From positions 496,001 to 560,000 of the forward strand of contig NZ_CP011104.1 in NCBI RefSeq assembly GCF_001010285.1: 64,000 nucleotides of DNA, read 5' to 3'. The DNA comes from Photorhabdus thracensis. GTDB lineage: Bacteria; Pseudomonadota; Gammaproteobacteria; Enterobacterales; Enterobacteriaceae. A program made the translations under genes and the position numbers. Below, in pieces: positions 9,732 to 19,479 of this stretch (positions are counted from its first letter, which is position 1; every line of letters begins with the position of its first letter). The notes beneath the pieces are model-generated. The model saw only the letters and a program-made list of their open reading frames with translations, made no database searches and was not told the origin of the DNA.

Positions 9732-10972
9732 TGACTAACTCTGTAGTACTGACAACAAGTGTTCCAGGTGTAACCTTTACAAAGACGGGTCTAACTGTGC
9801 CCGACGAGGTTGATATTTTAAATGGGCGGCTAAATGATTTGGCTACAGCAATGGGTGGTGCAATGAGTACGAGCTTAACAACACCGCAAGGTCAAATAGC
9901 CATGAGTGATGCGGCTATCATTGCTGACAAGAACGATCAGTTACTTGCTATCGTCAATCAAATTAATCCGGATTATGCAACCGGACGTTTTCAAGATGCT
10001 ATCGGACGAATTTATTTTTTAGATCGAATTCCAGCATCGGGAACAACGGTAACAGCAACATGCACTGGGTTAGTTAATACAGTTATTCCAATTGGTAGTA
10101 TTGCTCAAGATAAAAAAGGGTATCTTTATCATTCACTAACAGAGGTTAAGATCCCGGGCAGCGGCTCTGTTGATGTTGTTTTCCAAAACTCAACATCAGG
10201 GCCGTTAGCATGCCAAATTGATGACTTGAACACGATTTATATCTCGGTGCCCGGTTGGTCAGGTATCAGTAATGCGAGTGCTGGCGTACCTGGCATAGAT
10301 GAGGAAACCCGCGCTAATTTTGAGTATCGTCGTAAACAATCTGTTGCTAAAAATGCGACAAACTCATTACATGCCATTTATGCCGCAGTATTAGAAGTAA
10401 ATGGCGTGGCAGACGCATACGTTATTTCAAATGATACATCGGTAGTAAAAACGGTCGGGGTATCAAAATACAGAATGGTGCCAAACTCTATTTATAGTGC
10501 TGTGTATGGGGGAAAGACTGAGGATGTCGCTAGAGTAATCTGGAAGAAAAAGCCTCCAGGTATTCCTACGAACGGAAATACAACTCACACAATTGTGGAT
10601 GATGAAAACTATGTTCAGCCTTATCCCGAATATGAAATTAACTATGTGATACCAGCACCCATTCGTGTCTATGTTGACGTCTCACTTGCTAATAGCGATT
10701 ACCTTCCTGCTGATATTGAAACACAGGTTAAGTCAGCTATAGCGCAAGCATTTAACGGAGAAGACGGTGGAACCCGAGCAAGAATAGCATCTACATTATT
10801 TGCTGGTAGATATTATTCAGGCGTTTATAACATAGATACATCGAGTGTTGATATTTACAATATTACGCTTAGCCGTGACGGTATTACTTATTCAACATCA
10901 ATTAGTTTTGGTATTGATGAAATCCCAACGCTTGACGTTGATAATATATCTGTGAAATTAGTAGGTTCATAA
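9731..10972 (+). CDS. baseplate assembly protein J (gp47 family)
   Basis: 413 aa, close to the usual length. Typical J features are the N-terminal LTTPQGQIAMSDAAIIADKN, the central GVPGIDEETRANFEYRRKQS with the following AAVLEVNGVADAYV, and a C-terminal beta domain. It forms the wedge that triggers sheath contraction. It is coupled to the neighbours on both sides (TGATG before, adjacent start after). No defect seen. Confidence 0.85.
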   Translation: MTNSVVLTTSVPGVTFTKTGLTVPDEVDILNGRLNDLATAMGGAMSTSLTTPQGQIAMSDAAIIADKNDQLLAIVNQINPDYATGRFQDAIGRIYFLDRIPASGTTVTATCTGLVNTVIPIGSIAQDKKGYLYHSLTEVKIPGSGSVDVVFQNSTSGPLACQIDDLNTIYISVPGWSGISNASAGVPGIDEETRANFEYRRKQSVAKNATNSLHAIYAAVLEVNGVADAYVISNDTSVVKTVGVSKYRMVPNSIYSAVYGGKTEDVARVIWKKKPPGIPTNGNTTHTIVDDENYVQPYPEYEINYVIPAPIRVYVDVSLANSDYLPADIETQVKSAIAQAFNGEDGGTRARIASTLFAGRYYSGVYNIDTSSVDIYNITLSRDGITYSTSISFGIDEIPTLDVDNISVKLVGS

Positions 10973-11578
10973 ATGGAAAATGTGGGAGCAACTATTCTTG
11001 CTCAGTATGCCGCTAGTCCAAAACTCAACTCACTTATTCGAAGTTTCAATGCCGCTGTTTCCTCTGTTGAATTTATTAATACATTTTACGATCTGATTTG
11101 GAATATTGACACAGCAAATACTTACGGGCTGGATGTGTGGGGAAAAATAGTGAATGTCAGCAGGCGGCTGACTGTTAATGAAAATGTAAAATATATAGGT
11201 TTTGGTGAAGCTTTACTGAATGTTCCGACAACGATAGATCCAAATCCATTTGACCAAGCACCATTTTATTCCGGGGAGTCAAAAACAAAAACTATTGAGC
11301 TATCAGATCTGATGTACCGAAAGCTAATTATGATGAAAGCCATGTCAAATATATCTGACTGCACTATACCAAACATCAACAGAATGCTTGTTTATATGTT
11401 TAGCGATAGCGGACGTGCATATATCACTGATGATGGAAATATGAAGATGAGTTATGTATTTGAATTTCAGCTATCAACAGCAGAATTAGCAATTGTTCAA
11501 ACATCGAGAGCACTGCCTTACCCGGTTGGTGTCAGTGTCGCAATCGTTCAAAGGATACCAACAAATGAAATCAACTGA
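10973..11578 (+). CDS. DUF2612 tail protein (gpI-like)
   Basis: 201 aa. The YDLIWNIDTANTYGLDVWGK motif near residue 40 is the hallmark of DUF2612, encoded between the J protein and the fibre gene in this phage type. It likely corresponds to the P2 gpI wedge that carries the fibre. The 3' end overlaps the fibre start by 14 bases. Intact by eye. Confidence 0.75.
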   Translation: MENVGATILAQYAASPKLNSLIRSFNAAVSSVEFINTFYDLIWNIDTANTYGLDVWGKIVNVSRRLTVNENVKYIGFGEALLNVPTTIDPNPFDQAPFYSGESKTKTIELSDLMYRKLIMMKAMSNISDCTIPNINRMLVYMFSDSGRAYITDDGNMKMSYVFEFQLSTAELAIVQTSRALPYPVGVSVAIVQRIPTNEIN

Positions 11579-12908
11579 AAAACCTAATCTTATTGCTGTT
11601 CCGTTTGCGAGCGCCGGAGACTATAACGAGATTGCAACAAAATCAACTGAAAGCAGCTTGGCAAAAGGAGTAGCTACGTATCCGAGCGGTTTCCCCCCGT
11701 TAACGATGACAGCAATATCTGCTGGTGGAATTCCTCCATCTGGCAAGGATATGAACGGGATATTGAATGATATTACTACCGCAATACGTTATTCAATGTC
11801 TGGTGGCTTGTATTCGTATAATGCTGACTTTAGTGCTGCCATTGATGGTTATCCTAAAGGGGCCATTGTTGCCAGTTCTGATGGAAGTAAAATTTGGTGG
11901 AATGAGGTAGAAGATAACAATACAGATCCGGATAGTACATCAGTTTCCGGTTGGAAAAATCTACTAGCAGATCCTAATGGGTTATTTCTACAGAAAGCGA
12001 ATAACTTATCTGATATTAATAACAAAGCGACAGCACGTAATAATTTAGGACTGGGAGAGATTGCAACTCAAGATTTGATTCCTGACGCCACACTTATAGA
12101 AAAAGGCATCACCCAACTTACAGACAAGACAGGTAACAGTAATACCCTTGCAGCAACTCAGAAACTTGTTTCTGATGTGAATGATAATGCCAATAATAAG
12201 CTCGCTAAAAATCAAAATGGAGCAGACATCTTCAATAAAACTGAATTTGTAAAAAATATCGGTTTATCGGAAATGGTGGAGTTGGCTAAAAGGGCGGTGC
12301 CGAATAGCCGGAAAATTAACGGGAAGCCGTTGATCGGGGATATTAGTCTGAATGCTGGGGATGTGGGAAGTTATGCTAAATCTGAGAGCGATAATACTTT
12401 CTTACGCATTTCTAGCAATAAAACCGCAACCGTTGGCAGTTTACTGATTGACAGTAAAACTCCTTTTCCTAAATTGCGTTTCAAATCGAAAGATGGATAT
12501 ATATTGGGAATTAACGGCTCTGAAGGGAAATTGTTGCATATCTATTCTGACGATCCCAAGAATCAGCGGCGTTACAATATATTAACGCCTGAGAGAAGTG
12601 GTACTCTTGCATTACAAAATACAGCTATAAAATCCGAAAATGGTTGGTGGCAATGTGGAGATACGGGGGTAATTATTCAATGGGTTAAAGTCCCATCAGC
12701 TTAACAATCATGGATAAAGGTAAATTATCCAATTTCTTTTAAAAATAAGCTTTTTGGCTATATTGCAAGTATGTCGAGTATCAATACATCAACTGGCCAC
12801 ACATTAGTACGTAATGCAACACTATCGACATTTGAATATCAAGCAGGTACTCCCAACAATGATGAGAATCCAGGCAAAGTTGTACATATATTATTTTGGG
12901 GGGTATAA
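11565..12908 (+). pseudogene. phage tail fibre gene with an in-frame nonsense codon
   Basis: The start is the ATG at 11,565 (MKSTEKPNLIAVPFAS), inside the end of the DUF2612 gene. The frame reads 379 codons to a TAA at 12,702-12,704 after IIQWVKVPSA, then continues open in the same frame as fibre-like sequence (QSWIKVNYPISFKNKLFGYI) to the true stop at 12,906-12,908, directly before the assembly gene. The missing 66-67 residues are the receptor-binding tip. Residues about 175-235 are shared with the two fibres at 35.4 and 37.1 kb. The product would probably be inactive unless the stop is suppressed. Confidence 0.8.
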
Positions 12909-13355
12909 ATGGTCTATTTCTCCAGAAAAGAATGTGTTTTTTATAATGAAGCTCATGAAGAGTGTGTTGAAATAACAGCAGAAAAACACAATGAATTACT
13001 TGACGGTCAATCACGCGGGTTTGCTATCGTCAGTGATAAAGAGGGTTATCCAATTCTTACAGAACAAGCACAGTCTGTTTATCACAAGTGGGATAGTGAA
13101 AAGTGGATAATATCAGAAAGTGATAAAATAAAGCTCAGACGGGAACAGCAGCAGCAAGCAGAACATAAGAAACAGCAACTTATGCTCACTGTAAGTAAAC
13201 AGATCGCTCCGTTACAAGATGCTGTAGATTTGGAGATGTCGAGTGATAAGGAAAAATCGCTGTTAGCAGAGTTAAAAAAATATAGAGTATTATTGAACCG
13301 CGTTGATGTTAATTTAGCGTCAGATATTAACTGGCCCGAAAAACCCTTAGAATAA
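12909..13355 (+). CDS. tail fibre assembly protein
   Basis: 148 aa. The C-terminal half (KQQLMLTVSKQIAPLQDAVD, then LLAELKKYRVLLNRVD and NWPEKP) is the classic Tfa/caudoviral fibre-assembly signature. It helps fold or trimerise the fibre encoded just upstream; the start codon directly follows the ancestral fibre stop. A homologous copy lies at 36,296. Confidence 0.85.
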   Translation: MVYFSRKECVFYNEAHEECVEITAEKHNELLDGQSRGFAIVSDKEGYPILTEQAQSVYHKWDSEKWIISESDKIKLRREQQQQAEHKKQQLMLTVSKQIAPLQDAVDLEMSSDKEKSLLAELKKYRVLLNRVDVNLASDINWPEKPLE

Positions 13356-13502
13356 TGGAATCAGGGCCAATTGAACCGACCTCCAATAGTTAGATAAGTC
13401 TAATCAAATATGGCTTTTTTGCACTACTCTGACTGAATCGTCCTCAAAATGTTGGATAATCATCCAACATTTAAGGATATAGTCCATTCATGCTTTAGTC
13501 TA

Positions 13503-13787
13503 TTAGGTAATCATCAACCCACCAGGATAATACTTAATCCAGTCAATAGCAGCATTGGGGTTAAATGGCTCAATACTCAGTCCTTCCAGGCATTGCCAGA
13601 GTTCCTGAGTGTTCTGGGCGGTAATAACAATACAGTCCGGCATCACCCGGATTTTTAGTGGCATTCCAAAGGTAAATCCCGCTTCCTGTAACCATTTTCC
13701 TTTTAAAGAAATGCCGTTTTTAGCTACCTTGCCAAAACGTTCAGCTTGGGAAATTCGGCGAATTGTTTTATTATCGCGTTTAGCCAT
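13503..13787 (-). CDS. SymE-like type I toxin
   Basis: 94 aa. The central GISLKGKWLQEAGFTFGMPL and KIRVMPDCIVIT segments are the SymE-family core (AbrB-like fold). In E. coli SymE is an SOS-induced toxin that binds nucleic acid and is held down by an antisense RNA, SymR. A repressing RNA would be expected from the plus strand over the 5' end (about 13,750-13,850), but no promoter was proved. It lies outside the phage late operon, on the opposite strand. The C-terminus (WIKYYPGGLMIT) is typical of Photorhabdus-type copies. Confidence 0.75.
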   Translation of the reverse strand: MAKRDNKTIRRISQAERFGKVAKNGISLKGKWLQEAGFTFGMPLKIRVMPDCIVITAQNTQELWQCLEGLSIEPFNPNAAIDWIKYYPGGLMIT

Positions 13788-13929
13788 AATTAACTACCTT
13801 ATATAGTTAGTTGTGGTAAGCAGGGTTATCGGGTGGCAGCCCGGTAGCTCTGCGTCAGTGAAAATAGTCTCTCAATGTTGAATTATGAACGATAGGTTAC
13901 CTTTCTGCAATAAAAATATGACCTATAGT

Positions 13930-14115
13930 TTACCTAGGTTTTTCGTTGTCAGGCAGTCCATTGAGGGCGTCATTCCAGTGTTGATCCCGTTCTATATTAT
14001 TCACTATTTTGCTGATCCATGTTTCTGATTTGCCCCACCGTATAGCCAGCTCGCGGCGCGTCCAGCCTTTTCGTTTCATTTCAGACTTAAACAATTCTGG
14101 CGGTATACGTTTCAA
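13930..14115 (-). CDS. small helix-turn-helix protein, 61 aa
   Basis: MKRIPPELFKSEMKRKGWTR then RELAIRWGKSETWISKIVNN gives a clear HTH: helix, turn at RWGKSE, recognition helix TWISKIV. It is basic and shorter than most XRE repressors, so it may be a phage or TA regulator or a truncated one. It is co-directional with the SymE-like gene 143 bases downstream, but no link is shown. Confidence 0.65.
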   Translation of the reverse strand: MKRIPPELFKSEMKRKGWTRRELAIRWGKSETWISKIVNNIERDQHWNDALNGLPDNEKPR

Positions 14116-14340
14116 AATTACTCCACAAATATAAACTGTTTATCGACACATCATAGTATAGCCATTTCGCCGATAGGGTGACATTGGTAAATAAAATGAC
14201 CGCTTAAGTGGCACAAACCGAACTCCATGAACATAGGATATGCCACACCAGAAACATCTATCACTAAGGCGATTGTTACATGAAGTTAGGTTACATGCAT
14301 GCGTCAAAAGCTGGCGGTATCAGGTGCTGGATTTATGAAT
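14116..14340 (+). other. gap between the HTH gene and IS982
   Basis: Intergenic DNA that probably holds the HTH gene promoter; no gene or strong signal was recognised. Confidence 0.4.
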
Positions 14341-15300
14341 AATGCCCTATGAGGCAGAGATCTGGTGAGGCATTTTATTTTGTACTATGAATTATAAAAT
14401 AGAGGTAGCTGCTGTGCTACAGACATAAAAAAACCGAGCTGACTGCGGTGTCTTGAATGCTCTATCTGAGAAATATTTTTAAGCTGATCTATGACCGTTT
14501 CTATCAAAAATCGCCTTCTTAACATCAGTTTATCCCAGAGAGATAATTCTTTTGCCTTCATGTTATTACGAACATGAGTGATTAACGTTATTCCTTCTGC
14601 TTCCAGTTCATCGCACAAAGCCTGCGACAAATACCCTTTATCGCCATATAAACATCCAGTTAACCCTTGTACCAGCGCTTTGACGGGATGGCGATCATCC
14701 TTATTTCCTGAGGTCAACTTCACTGCCAGAAGTTCACCACAATCATTGATAACCCGATGAAGTTTAAAGCCATAAAACCAGCTAGTACGGGTTTTCCCTC
14801 GCTGTGCGACGCCCTGAAATACGCGATGACGGGGAATACGGAGATTGTGGCAAACAGCAATTTTGGTTGAATCAATAAAAGCGATCCCCTGGGTTTCAGC
14901 CTTGCGTGACGAAAGAAAAGCACAGAGAGGAATGAGCGCCCTTTGCTTCAAGGTTAACATCCGGGTATAGCTGACCAACCGGGGAAAATCGGCCTGAAGA
15001 TAGTGCTTAACATGCTGAATATAAAACGTTTTAAAATCACGATAATGGCTCATGTGGAATAAAATGAGTATCGTCATGACTTCACTGAGAGAAAGGAAAG
15101 CTTCGCGGCGACGTTTGAGCAAGCCATTTTCAATTAATTGTTGATGCCAGAGAGGAATAAATTTTTGGCAAAAGTCATCGACGCAGCAGTAAAGTTCTTC
15201 TAAATTAAACATGCCTGAGGATCTCCACGATTTTGTTTTATCTAGCAAAAACTTTGATCGTGCCTCAGGCACTTAGTTCCCTTCTTAAGCAAACCTCAGG
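14341..15300 (-). mobile_element. IS982-family insertion sequence
   Basis: About 1 kb around one transposase gene. The ends are approximate: inverted repeats could not be matched with confidence by eye, so only the presence of the element is firm. It sits between the prophage/SymE segment and ssrA. Confidence 0.7.
14385..15212 (-). CDS. IS982-family transposase
   Basis: 275 aa from the ATG at 15,212 (MFNLEELYCCVDDFCQKF); an in-frame GTG/ATG further up lies in the element end. DDE residues are visible in the order AFIDSTKIAVC (D), LYGDKGYLSQ (D) and RRRFLIETVIDQLK (E), which is the IS982 layout. It appears full length and uninterrupted. Confidence 0.85.
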   Translation of the reverse strand: MFNLEELYCCVDDFCQKFIPLWHQQLIENGLLKRRREAFLSLSEVMTILILFHMSHYRDFKTFYIQHVKHYLQADFPRLVSYTRMLTLKQRALIPLCAFLSSRKAETQGIAFIDSTKIAVCHNLRIPRHRVFQGVAQRGKTRTSWFYGFKLHRVINDCGELLAVKLTSGNKDDRHPVKALVQGLTGCLYGDKGYLSQALCDELEAEGITLITHVRNNMKAKELSLWDKLMLRRRFLIETVIDQLKNISQIEHSRHRSQLGFFMSVAQQLPLFYNS

Positions 15301-15402
15301 TTAAGTAGTTTCAGTGATGAACCAGAAGGAATGCAGCGGTGTCCATTGATGCCCATAAAAATAAAATAGATGGACGTAAAGTGGACATTGGACAAACAAA
15401 AA

Positions 15403-15428
15403 GGGCTACACTTTAGTGTAACCCCTTG
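15403..15428 (-). terminator. ssrA terminator
   Basis: Reading the minus strand, GGGGTTACACTAAAGTGTAG closes into a stem and is followed by CCCTTTTTG. It lies directly after the tmRNA 3' end. Confidence 0.8.
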
Positions 15429-15435
15429 ATTTATT

Positions 15436-15799
15436 TGGTGGAGCTGGCGGGAGTTGAACCCGCGTCCGAAATTCCTACATCCTCGGTACTACATGCTTAG
15501 TCTAATCTTTACATTCGCTTGCCAGCTGCGGACAGACACGCCACTAACAAACTAGCCTGATTAGATTTAACGCTTCAACCCCAGGCAAGGCATCCACGCG
15601 ATCTCTTTTGGGTTTGACCTCTCTTGATCCCCGTCCTAAGAGCGGAGGCTAGGGAGAGAGGGCGATATGCAGGTTATTAAGCTGCTATTGCGTATTGTTC
15701 GTCGTTTGCGACTATTTTTTTGCGGCTTTTTACGAGGCCAACCGCCCCTCGGCATGCACCTTGGGTTTCGCGAATCCCGTCGAATCCAGAATCAGCCCC
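15436..15799 (-). ncRNA. ssrA: transfer-messenger RNA (tmRNA)
   Basis: 364 nt, from GGGGCTGATTCTGGATTCGA at 15,799 to CCA at 15,436, with the tRNA-Ala-like ends and the T-arm GGTTCAACTCC. The tag frame (15,709 to 15,677) encodes ANDEQYAIAA and a TAA stop; E. coli has ANDENYALAA, so three residues differ while the final AA needed for ClpXP recognition is kept. tmRNA with SmpB frees stalled ribosomes. The partner smpB lies 50 bases upstream on the same strand. The 3' end is a common island integration site, and mobile DNA lies on that side. Confidence 0.97.
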
Positions 15800-15849
15800 A
15801 AGTATGTTAAAAACAAGTATATCAGAATATTAAACTATAATGCCAGAGA

Positions 15850-16332
15850 TTATCGTCCGGCATTCTTCATAATACGTGCTTTGTCTAATTTCCATTCACG
15901 TTCTTTGATATCTGAACGTTTATCGTGCGCCTTCTTGCCTTTTGCTACGCCAATCTTGACTTTGCACCAGGCGTTTTTCCAATAGAGGGATAAGGCAACA
16001 ACGGTATAACCTTCACGGTTAACTCGACCATATAATGAGTCAAGTTCGCGCTGATTAAGTAAGAGTTTGCGTGAACGCATAGGATCACAGACGACATGGG
16101 AAGAAGCTACATTTAACGGAGTGATGGTGGCACCAAAAAGATAAGCGTCGCCATCTTTGAGTAAAACGTAACTGTCGCTGATATTTGCTTTACCAGCGCG
16201 CAGTGATTTGACTTCCCATCCTTGTAACGAGAGGCCAGCCTCAAATTCTTCTTCAATGAAGTATTCGTGACGGGCTCGCCTATTCATGGCAATGGTTGCC
16301 GAACCGGGTTTGTGTGCTTTTTTCTTTGTCAT
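15850..16332 (-). CDS. smpB: SsrA-binding protein SmpB
   Basis: 160 aa, the standard length. The N-terminus ([20 protein letters not shown]), the [20 protein letters not shown] core and the basic C-terminal tail ([18 protein letters not shown]) are diagnostic. It forms an OB-fold that binds the tRNA-like part of tmRNA; the tail reads the empty mRNA channel. It is divergent from ratA-ratB, as in other enterobacteria. Confidence 0.97.
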   Translation of the reverse strand: MTKKKAHKPGSATIAMNRRARHEYFIEEEFEAGLSLQGWEVKSLRAGKANISDSYVLLKDGDAYLFGATITPLNVASSHVVCDPMRSRKLLLNQRELDSLYGRVNREGYTVVALSLYWKNAWCKVKIGVAKGKKAHDKRSDIKEREWKLDKARIMKNAGR

Positions 16333-16489
16333 AGTGTATGCATTATACTGAATGCTTTGATGAAAGAAATCTTTTCCCGCAGCATATTTGCTGATTAATG
16401 AGTATTTATTGCATTATACGCTGACAGGTTTTTCTTTAATCACGTATAGGTGATATTATTTGCCACAATTGAGCCTTACAGGAAATGAT

Positions 16490-16924
16490 ATGCCACAGAT
16501 TAGTCGCTCTGCGTTAGTACCGTACAGCGTGGAACAAATGTACAAATTGGTCAATGATGTGAGTTCTTATCCGGATTTTCTTCCGGGGTGTGTCGGCAGC
16601 CGTGTGTTGAGCATCAGTCGTCATGAAATGACTGCGTCAGTCGATGTTTCCAAGGCGGGTATAAGCAAGACTTTTGTTACCCGGAATATCCTAGCTGATA
16701 ACCAAAGCATTAATATGCAACTGGTGGATGGGCCTTTTCGTAAGTTGATGGGAGGCTGGCAGTTCATACCTCTGAGTGAAGATGCCTGTAAAGTTGAGCT
16801 TCATCTTGATTTTGAATTTACTAATAAGCTGATTGAATTAGCTTTCGGCAAGATTTTTAAGGAGTTAGCCGGAAGTATGATACAGGCTTTTACTCTGCGT
16901 GCACGTGAGGTTTATAGTGCTTGA
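16490..16924 (+). CDS. ratA: RatA-family START-domain protein
   Basis: 144 aa from the ATG at 16,490 ([20 protein letters not shown]), which has CAGGAAATG upstream; a TTG 30 bases earlier is rejected. The sequence is the SRPBCC/START fold of the RatA (PasT, YfjG) / Coq10-like group. In E. coli it has been reported both as an inhibitor of ribosome subunit joining and as a ubiquinone-related lipid binder. Overlaps ratB by 8 bases. Confidence 0.92.
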   Translation: MPQISRSALVPYSVEQMYKLVNDVSSYPDFLPGCVGSRVLSISRHEMTASVDVSKAGISKTFVTRNILADNQSINMQLVDGPFRKLMGGWQFIPLSEDACKVELHLDFEFTNKLIELAFGKIFKELAGSMIQAFTLRAREVYSA

Positions 16925-17210
16925 TATCAATGTCGAAGTTGTTTATGCATTGCCTGACCGCCAATATCTGCGTACTGTGAAATTGTCCCAAGGGGCGACT
17001 GTAGAGCAGGCAATTGTTGCGTCAGGTCTGCTGACTTTGCGTAATGATATTGATCTGCAAAAAAATAAAGTTGGAATCTATAGCCGTCCCGCCAAGCTGA
17101 CGGATATTTTGGAAGAGGGTGATAGGGTGGAAATTTATCGCCCATTGTTAGCCGATCCAAAAGAAATGCGTCGTAAGCGTGCTGAACGGGCTAAAAATAA
17201 TGCTCAATAA
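16917..17210 (+). CDS. ratB: RatB family protein (YfjF/PasI)
   Basis: 97 aa from the GTG at 16,917, preceded by GTGAGG; this start lies 8 bases inside ratA. The motif [20 protein letters not shown] and [16 protein letters not shown] are the family signature of this ubiquitin-like-fold protein. It is always paired with ratA; proposed antitoxin roles are not proved by the sequence. Confidence 0.9.
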   Translation: MLDINVEVVYALPDRQYLRTVKLSQGATVEQAIVASGLLTLRNDIDLQKNKVGIYSRPAKLTDILEEGDRVEIYRPLLADPKEMRRKRAERAKNNAQ

Positions 17211-17217
17211 TTTGTCA

Positions 17218-17258
17218 ATAGACAGCAAGTCATCTGTATTTTATGACTTGCTGTCTAT
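17218..17258. terminator. bidirectional terminator between ratB and bamE
   Basis: Long perfect stem (AGACAGCAAGTCAT / ATGACTTGCTGTCT) with a CTGTATTTT loop, placed between two convergent genes. Confidence 0.85.
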
Positions 17259-17268
17259 ATCTCTTTGA

Positions 17269-17616
17269 TTATTGAAGATTCTCAGTAAGTGAGTTTTCGT
17301 TTTTAATGTCAGTCAGTACACCTTTACTGTCAAACGTCAGTGTTAGGGTTTGCTGAGTCACTTTTTCATGCCCAGGTTGCTGACGAAACACATAAAACCA
17401 TGTCTGAGTACCAAACGGGTCTTGTAACATGGGTGTTCCTAATGTGTAGGCTACCTGTTGCTGGGTCATCCCTTTGTGGATTTTTGATACATTAGCAGGT
17501 GTCAGATAGTTCCCCTGATTAATGTCAGGGCGATAAACAACCCGTTCCAGTGTAGAGCAACCCGCAGTCAGCATAACGAATGATACAGCAGCGGCAGTCA
17601 ACATTTTACAGCGCAT
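17269..17616 (-). CDS. bamE: outer-membrane assembly lipoprotein BamE
   Basis: 115 aa. It has a lipoprotein signal with lipobox LTAGC and the lipidated Cys at residue 20. The mature part carries [20 protein letters not shown] and the [20 protein letters not shown] motif of BamE/SmpA. It belongs to the BAM complex, which inserts beta-barrels into the outer membrane. It follows recN on the same strand, as in E. coli. Confidence 0.96.
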   Translation of the reverse strand: MRCKMLTAAAVSFVMLTAGCSTLERVVYRPDINQGNYLTPANVSKIHKGMTQQQVAYTLGTPMLQDPFGTQTWFYVFRQQPGHEKVTQQTLTLTFDSKGVLTDIKNENSLTENLQ

Positions 17617-17729
17617 GGTAATTACATTCCTTTAGGAGTCAGGATGTTGATAATAATAGACCTTGACGAGATTGAAAACCTCTACAAGTTTTAGCTATGA
17701 CCCCAAATATCCGTAAAAGTTGTGTCATA

Positions 17730-19394
17730 TTATGCTGCCAGCAGCTCTTTTGCGTTCGCCAGGGTATTTTTTGTGACTTCACTACCCGCCAGAAGCCGCG
17801 CCAGCTCTTGTAATCGGGCTTTCTTGTCCAGTAATTGCATTTGAGTTTCAGTTTCTTCACCATCGGTCTGTTTACTGACATAAAAATGCTGGTGACCGCA
17901 ACCGGCTACCTGGGGCAGGTGAGTGACGCACATGACCTGTGTAGATTCGCCTAATTCACGTAACAGACGACCAACAATTGCGGCTGTCGGGCCACTGATC
18001 CCCACATCCACTTCATCGAATATCAGGGCTGAAGTTTCCATTTTCTTGGCCGTTATAACCTGAATTGCTAGTGCAATACGAGAAAGTTCACCACCCGACG
18101 CGACTTTTGCCAGTGATTGGTGTGGCTGACCAGGGTTAGTGGTGACATTAAATTCAACTTTATCTGCACCATCAGCATTTAAGTGTTCAGGCGCAAAAGA
18201 GACATCAACAGTCAAGCGGCCATGAGGCATGGAAAGCTGATGCATACTGTTAGTAATTAGCTCACTTAACTCTTTAGCGTATTGTTGGCGAACCAGATGC
18301 AGCCTTTCTGCTACTTCCAATGCTTGTTTATGGTGTCTGTTAACCTGTTCGCAGAGATGAGCGCAATCATCTTCTTGTTGTGCCAGCAGTTGCTGTTCTT
18401 CCCGTAATTGTTGATGTAGTGAGGGAAGTTCTTCCGGTACAACATGGTGTTTACGGGCGACTCTGATTTGCTGCGAAATTTTCTGTTCCAGTTCAAACAG
18501 GCGATTTGGATCCACATCCAGTTGATCACCATAGTGGCGGAGTTCATCACTGACTTCATTAATTTGGATGGATGCTTCTTCCAGCATAGTCAGCAGGTTA
18601 CCAAATTTATCATCCATTGTGATGAGTTCTGCCAGTTCGTGTTTAGCGTGATTCAGCAGACTGATAATATTTTGCTCATCATTATCACTCAGTAGTAGGA
18701 GTGCATTCTGACTGACCGATAATAGCTGACCACGGTTTGCCAACCGTTTGTATTCATTATCTTGTTCTTGATATTCACCTGGCTGCGGGGCTAATTCATT
18801 TAGCTCTTTCAGGTGATATTCCAGCAACTGTTGACGAGATTGGCGCTCAAGAGCCTGTTGCTGGAATTGTGCCAGATCCTGACAGCTTTGGTGCCATTTC
18901 TGATAGACCTGTTTCATCTCATTTTGCAGATTGAACTGATTGGCGTAAGTATCGAGCAGGCGCTTTTGGTGACCACTCTCCAAGAGTAATTGGTGGGCGT
19001 GCTGGCCGTGAATCTGAATAAGGTGAGCCCCCAGTTCACGTAATTGGGAAAGTGGTACAGCCGTACCATTGATAAAGCCCCTTGAGCGGCCATCTAAAGT
19101 TATGGTACGGCGCAGCAAGCATTCATTACTGTCATCAAGTTGACGTTCTTCCAGCCATTGACGGGCAGAAGGTGCATCAGAAAGAGAAAAATGGGCGCAA
19201 ATATCAGCACGGGAAGCGCCGTTACGTACCATGTTGGTCTCACCGCGATTACCCAGACATAAACCTAATGCATCAATTGCGATGGATTTACCAGCGCCGG
19301 TTTCACCCGTGATGGCTGTCATACCTGACCGGAAATCGATTTCAAGCTCACGAACAATGGCAAAGTTGCTAATAGTTAACTGGGTGAGCATCAT
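17730..19394 (-). CDS. recN: DNA repair protein RecN
   Basis: 554 aa, full length. Walker A GETGAGKS lies at residues 30-37; a long coiled-coil middle is interrupted by the zipper region; signature [15 protein letters not shown] and Walker [11 protein letters not shown] come near the end. It is an SMC-like ATPase that holds broken DNA ends for recombinational repair. Two LexA boxes lie just upstream, so it should be SOS-induced. The two adjacent ATGs leave the start uncertain by one codon. Confidence 0.97.
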   Translation of the reverse strand: MMLTQLTISNFAIVRELEIDFRSGMTAITGETGAGKSIAIDALGLCLGNRGETNMVRNGASRADICAHFSLSDAPSARQWLEERQLDDSNECLLRRTITLDGRSRGFINGTAVPLSQLRELGAHLIQIHGQHAHQLLLESGHQKRLLDTYANQFNLQNEMKQVYQKWHQSCQDLAQFQQQALERQSRQQLLEYHLKELNELAPQPGEYQEQDNEYKRLANRGQLLSVSQNALLLLSDNDEQNIISLLNHAKHELAELITMDDKFGNLLTMLEEASIQINEVSDELRHYGDQLDVDPNRLFELEQKISQQIRVARKHHVVPEELPSLHQQLREEQQLLAQQEDDCAHLCEQVNRHHKQALEVAERLHLVRQQYAKELSELITNSMHQLSMPHGRLTVDVSFAPEHLNADGADKVEFNVTTNPGQPHQSLAKVASGGELSRIALAIQVITAKKMETSALIFDEVDVGISGPTAAIVGRLLRELGESTQVMCVTHLPQVAGCGHQHFYVSKQTDGEETETQMQLLDKKARLQELARLLAGSEVTKNTLANAKELLAA

Positions 19395-19419
19395 GCCTCT
19401 CCTGTGTATAAAAACACCT

Positions 19420-19457
19420 CTGTATTTTCATACAGTATAAACTGGTTTTTTATACAG
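19420..19457 (-). promoter_or_regulatory. tandem LexA (SOS) boxes of recN
   Basis: CTGTATTTTCATACAG at 19,420-19,435 is a perfect CTGT-N8-ACAG palindrome. CTGGTTTTTTATACAG at 19,442-19,457 is a one-mismatch second box. E. coli recN also has several SOS boxes. They lie 26-63 bases before the recN start. Confidence 0.9.
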
Positions 19458-19479
19458 TAAAGTAGTGAGGCCTGTTTTT

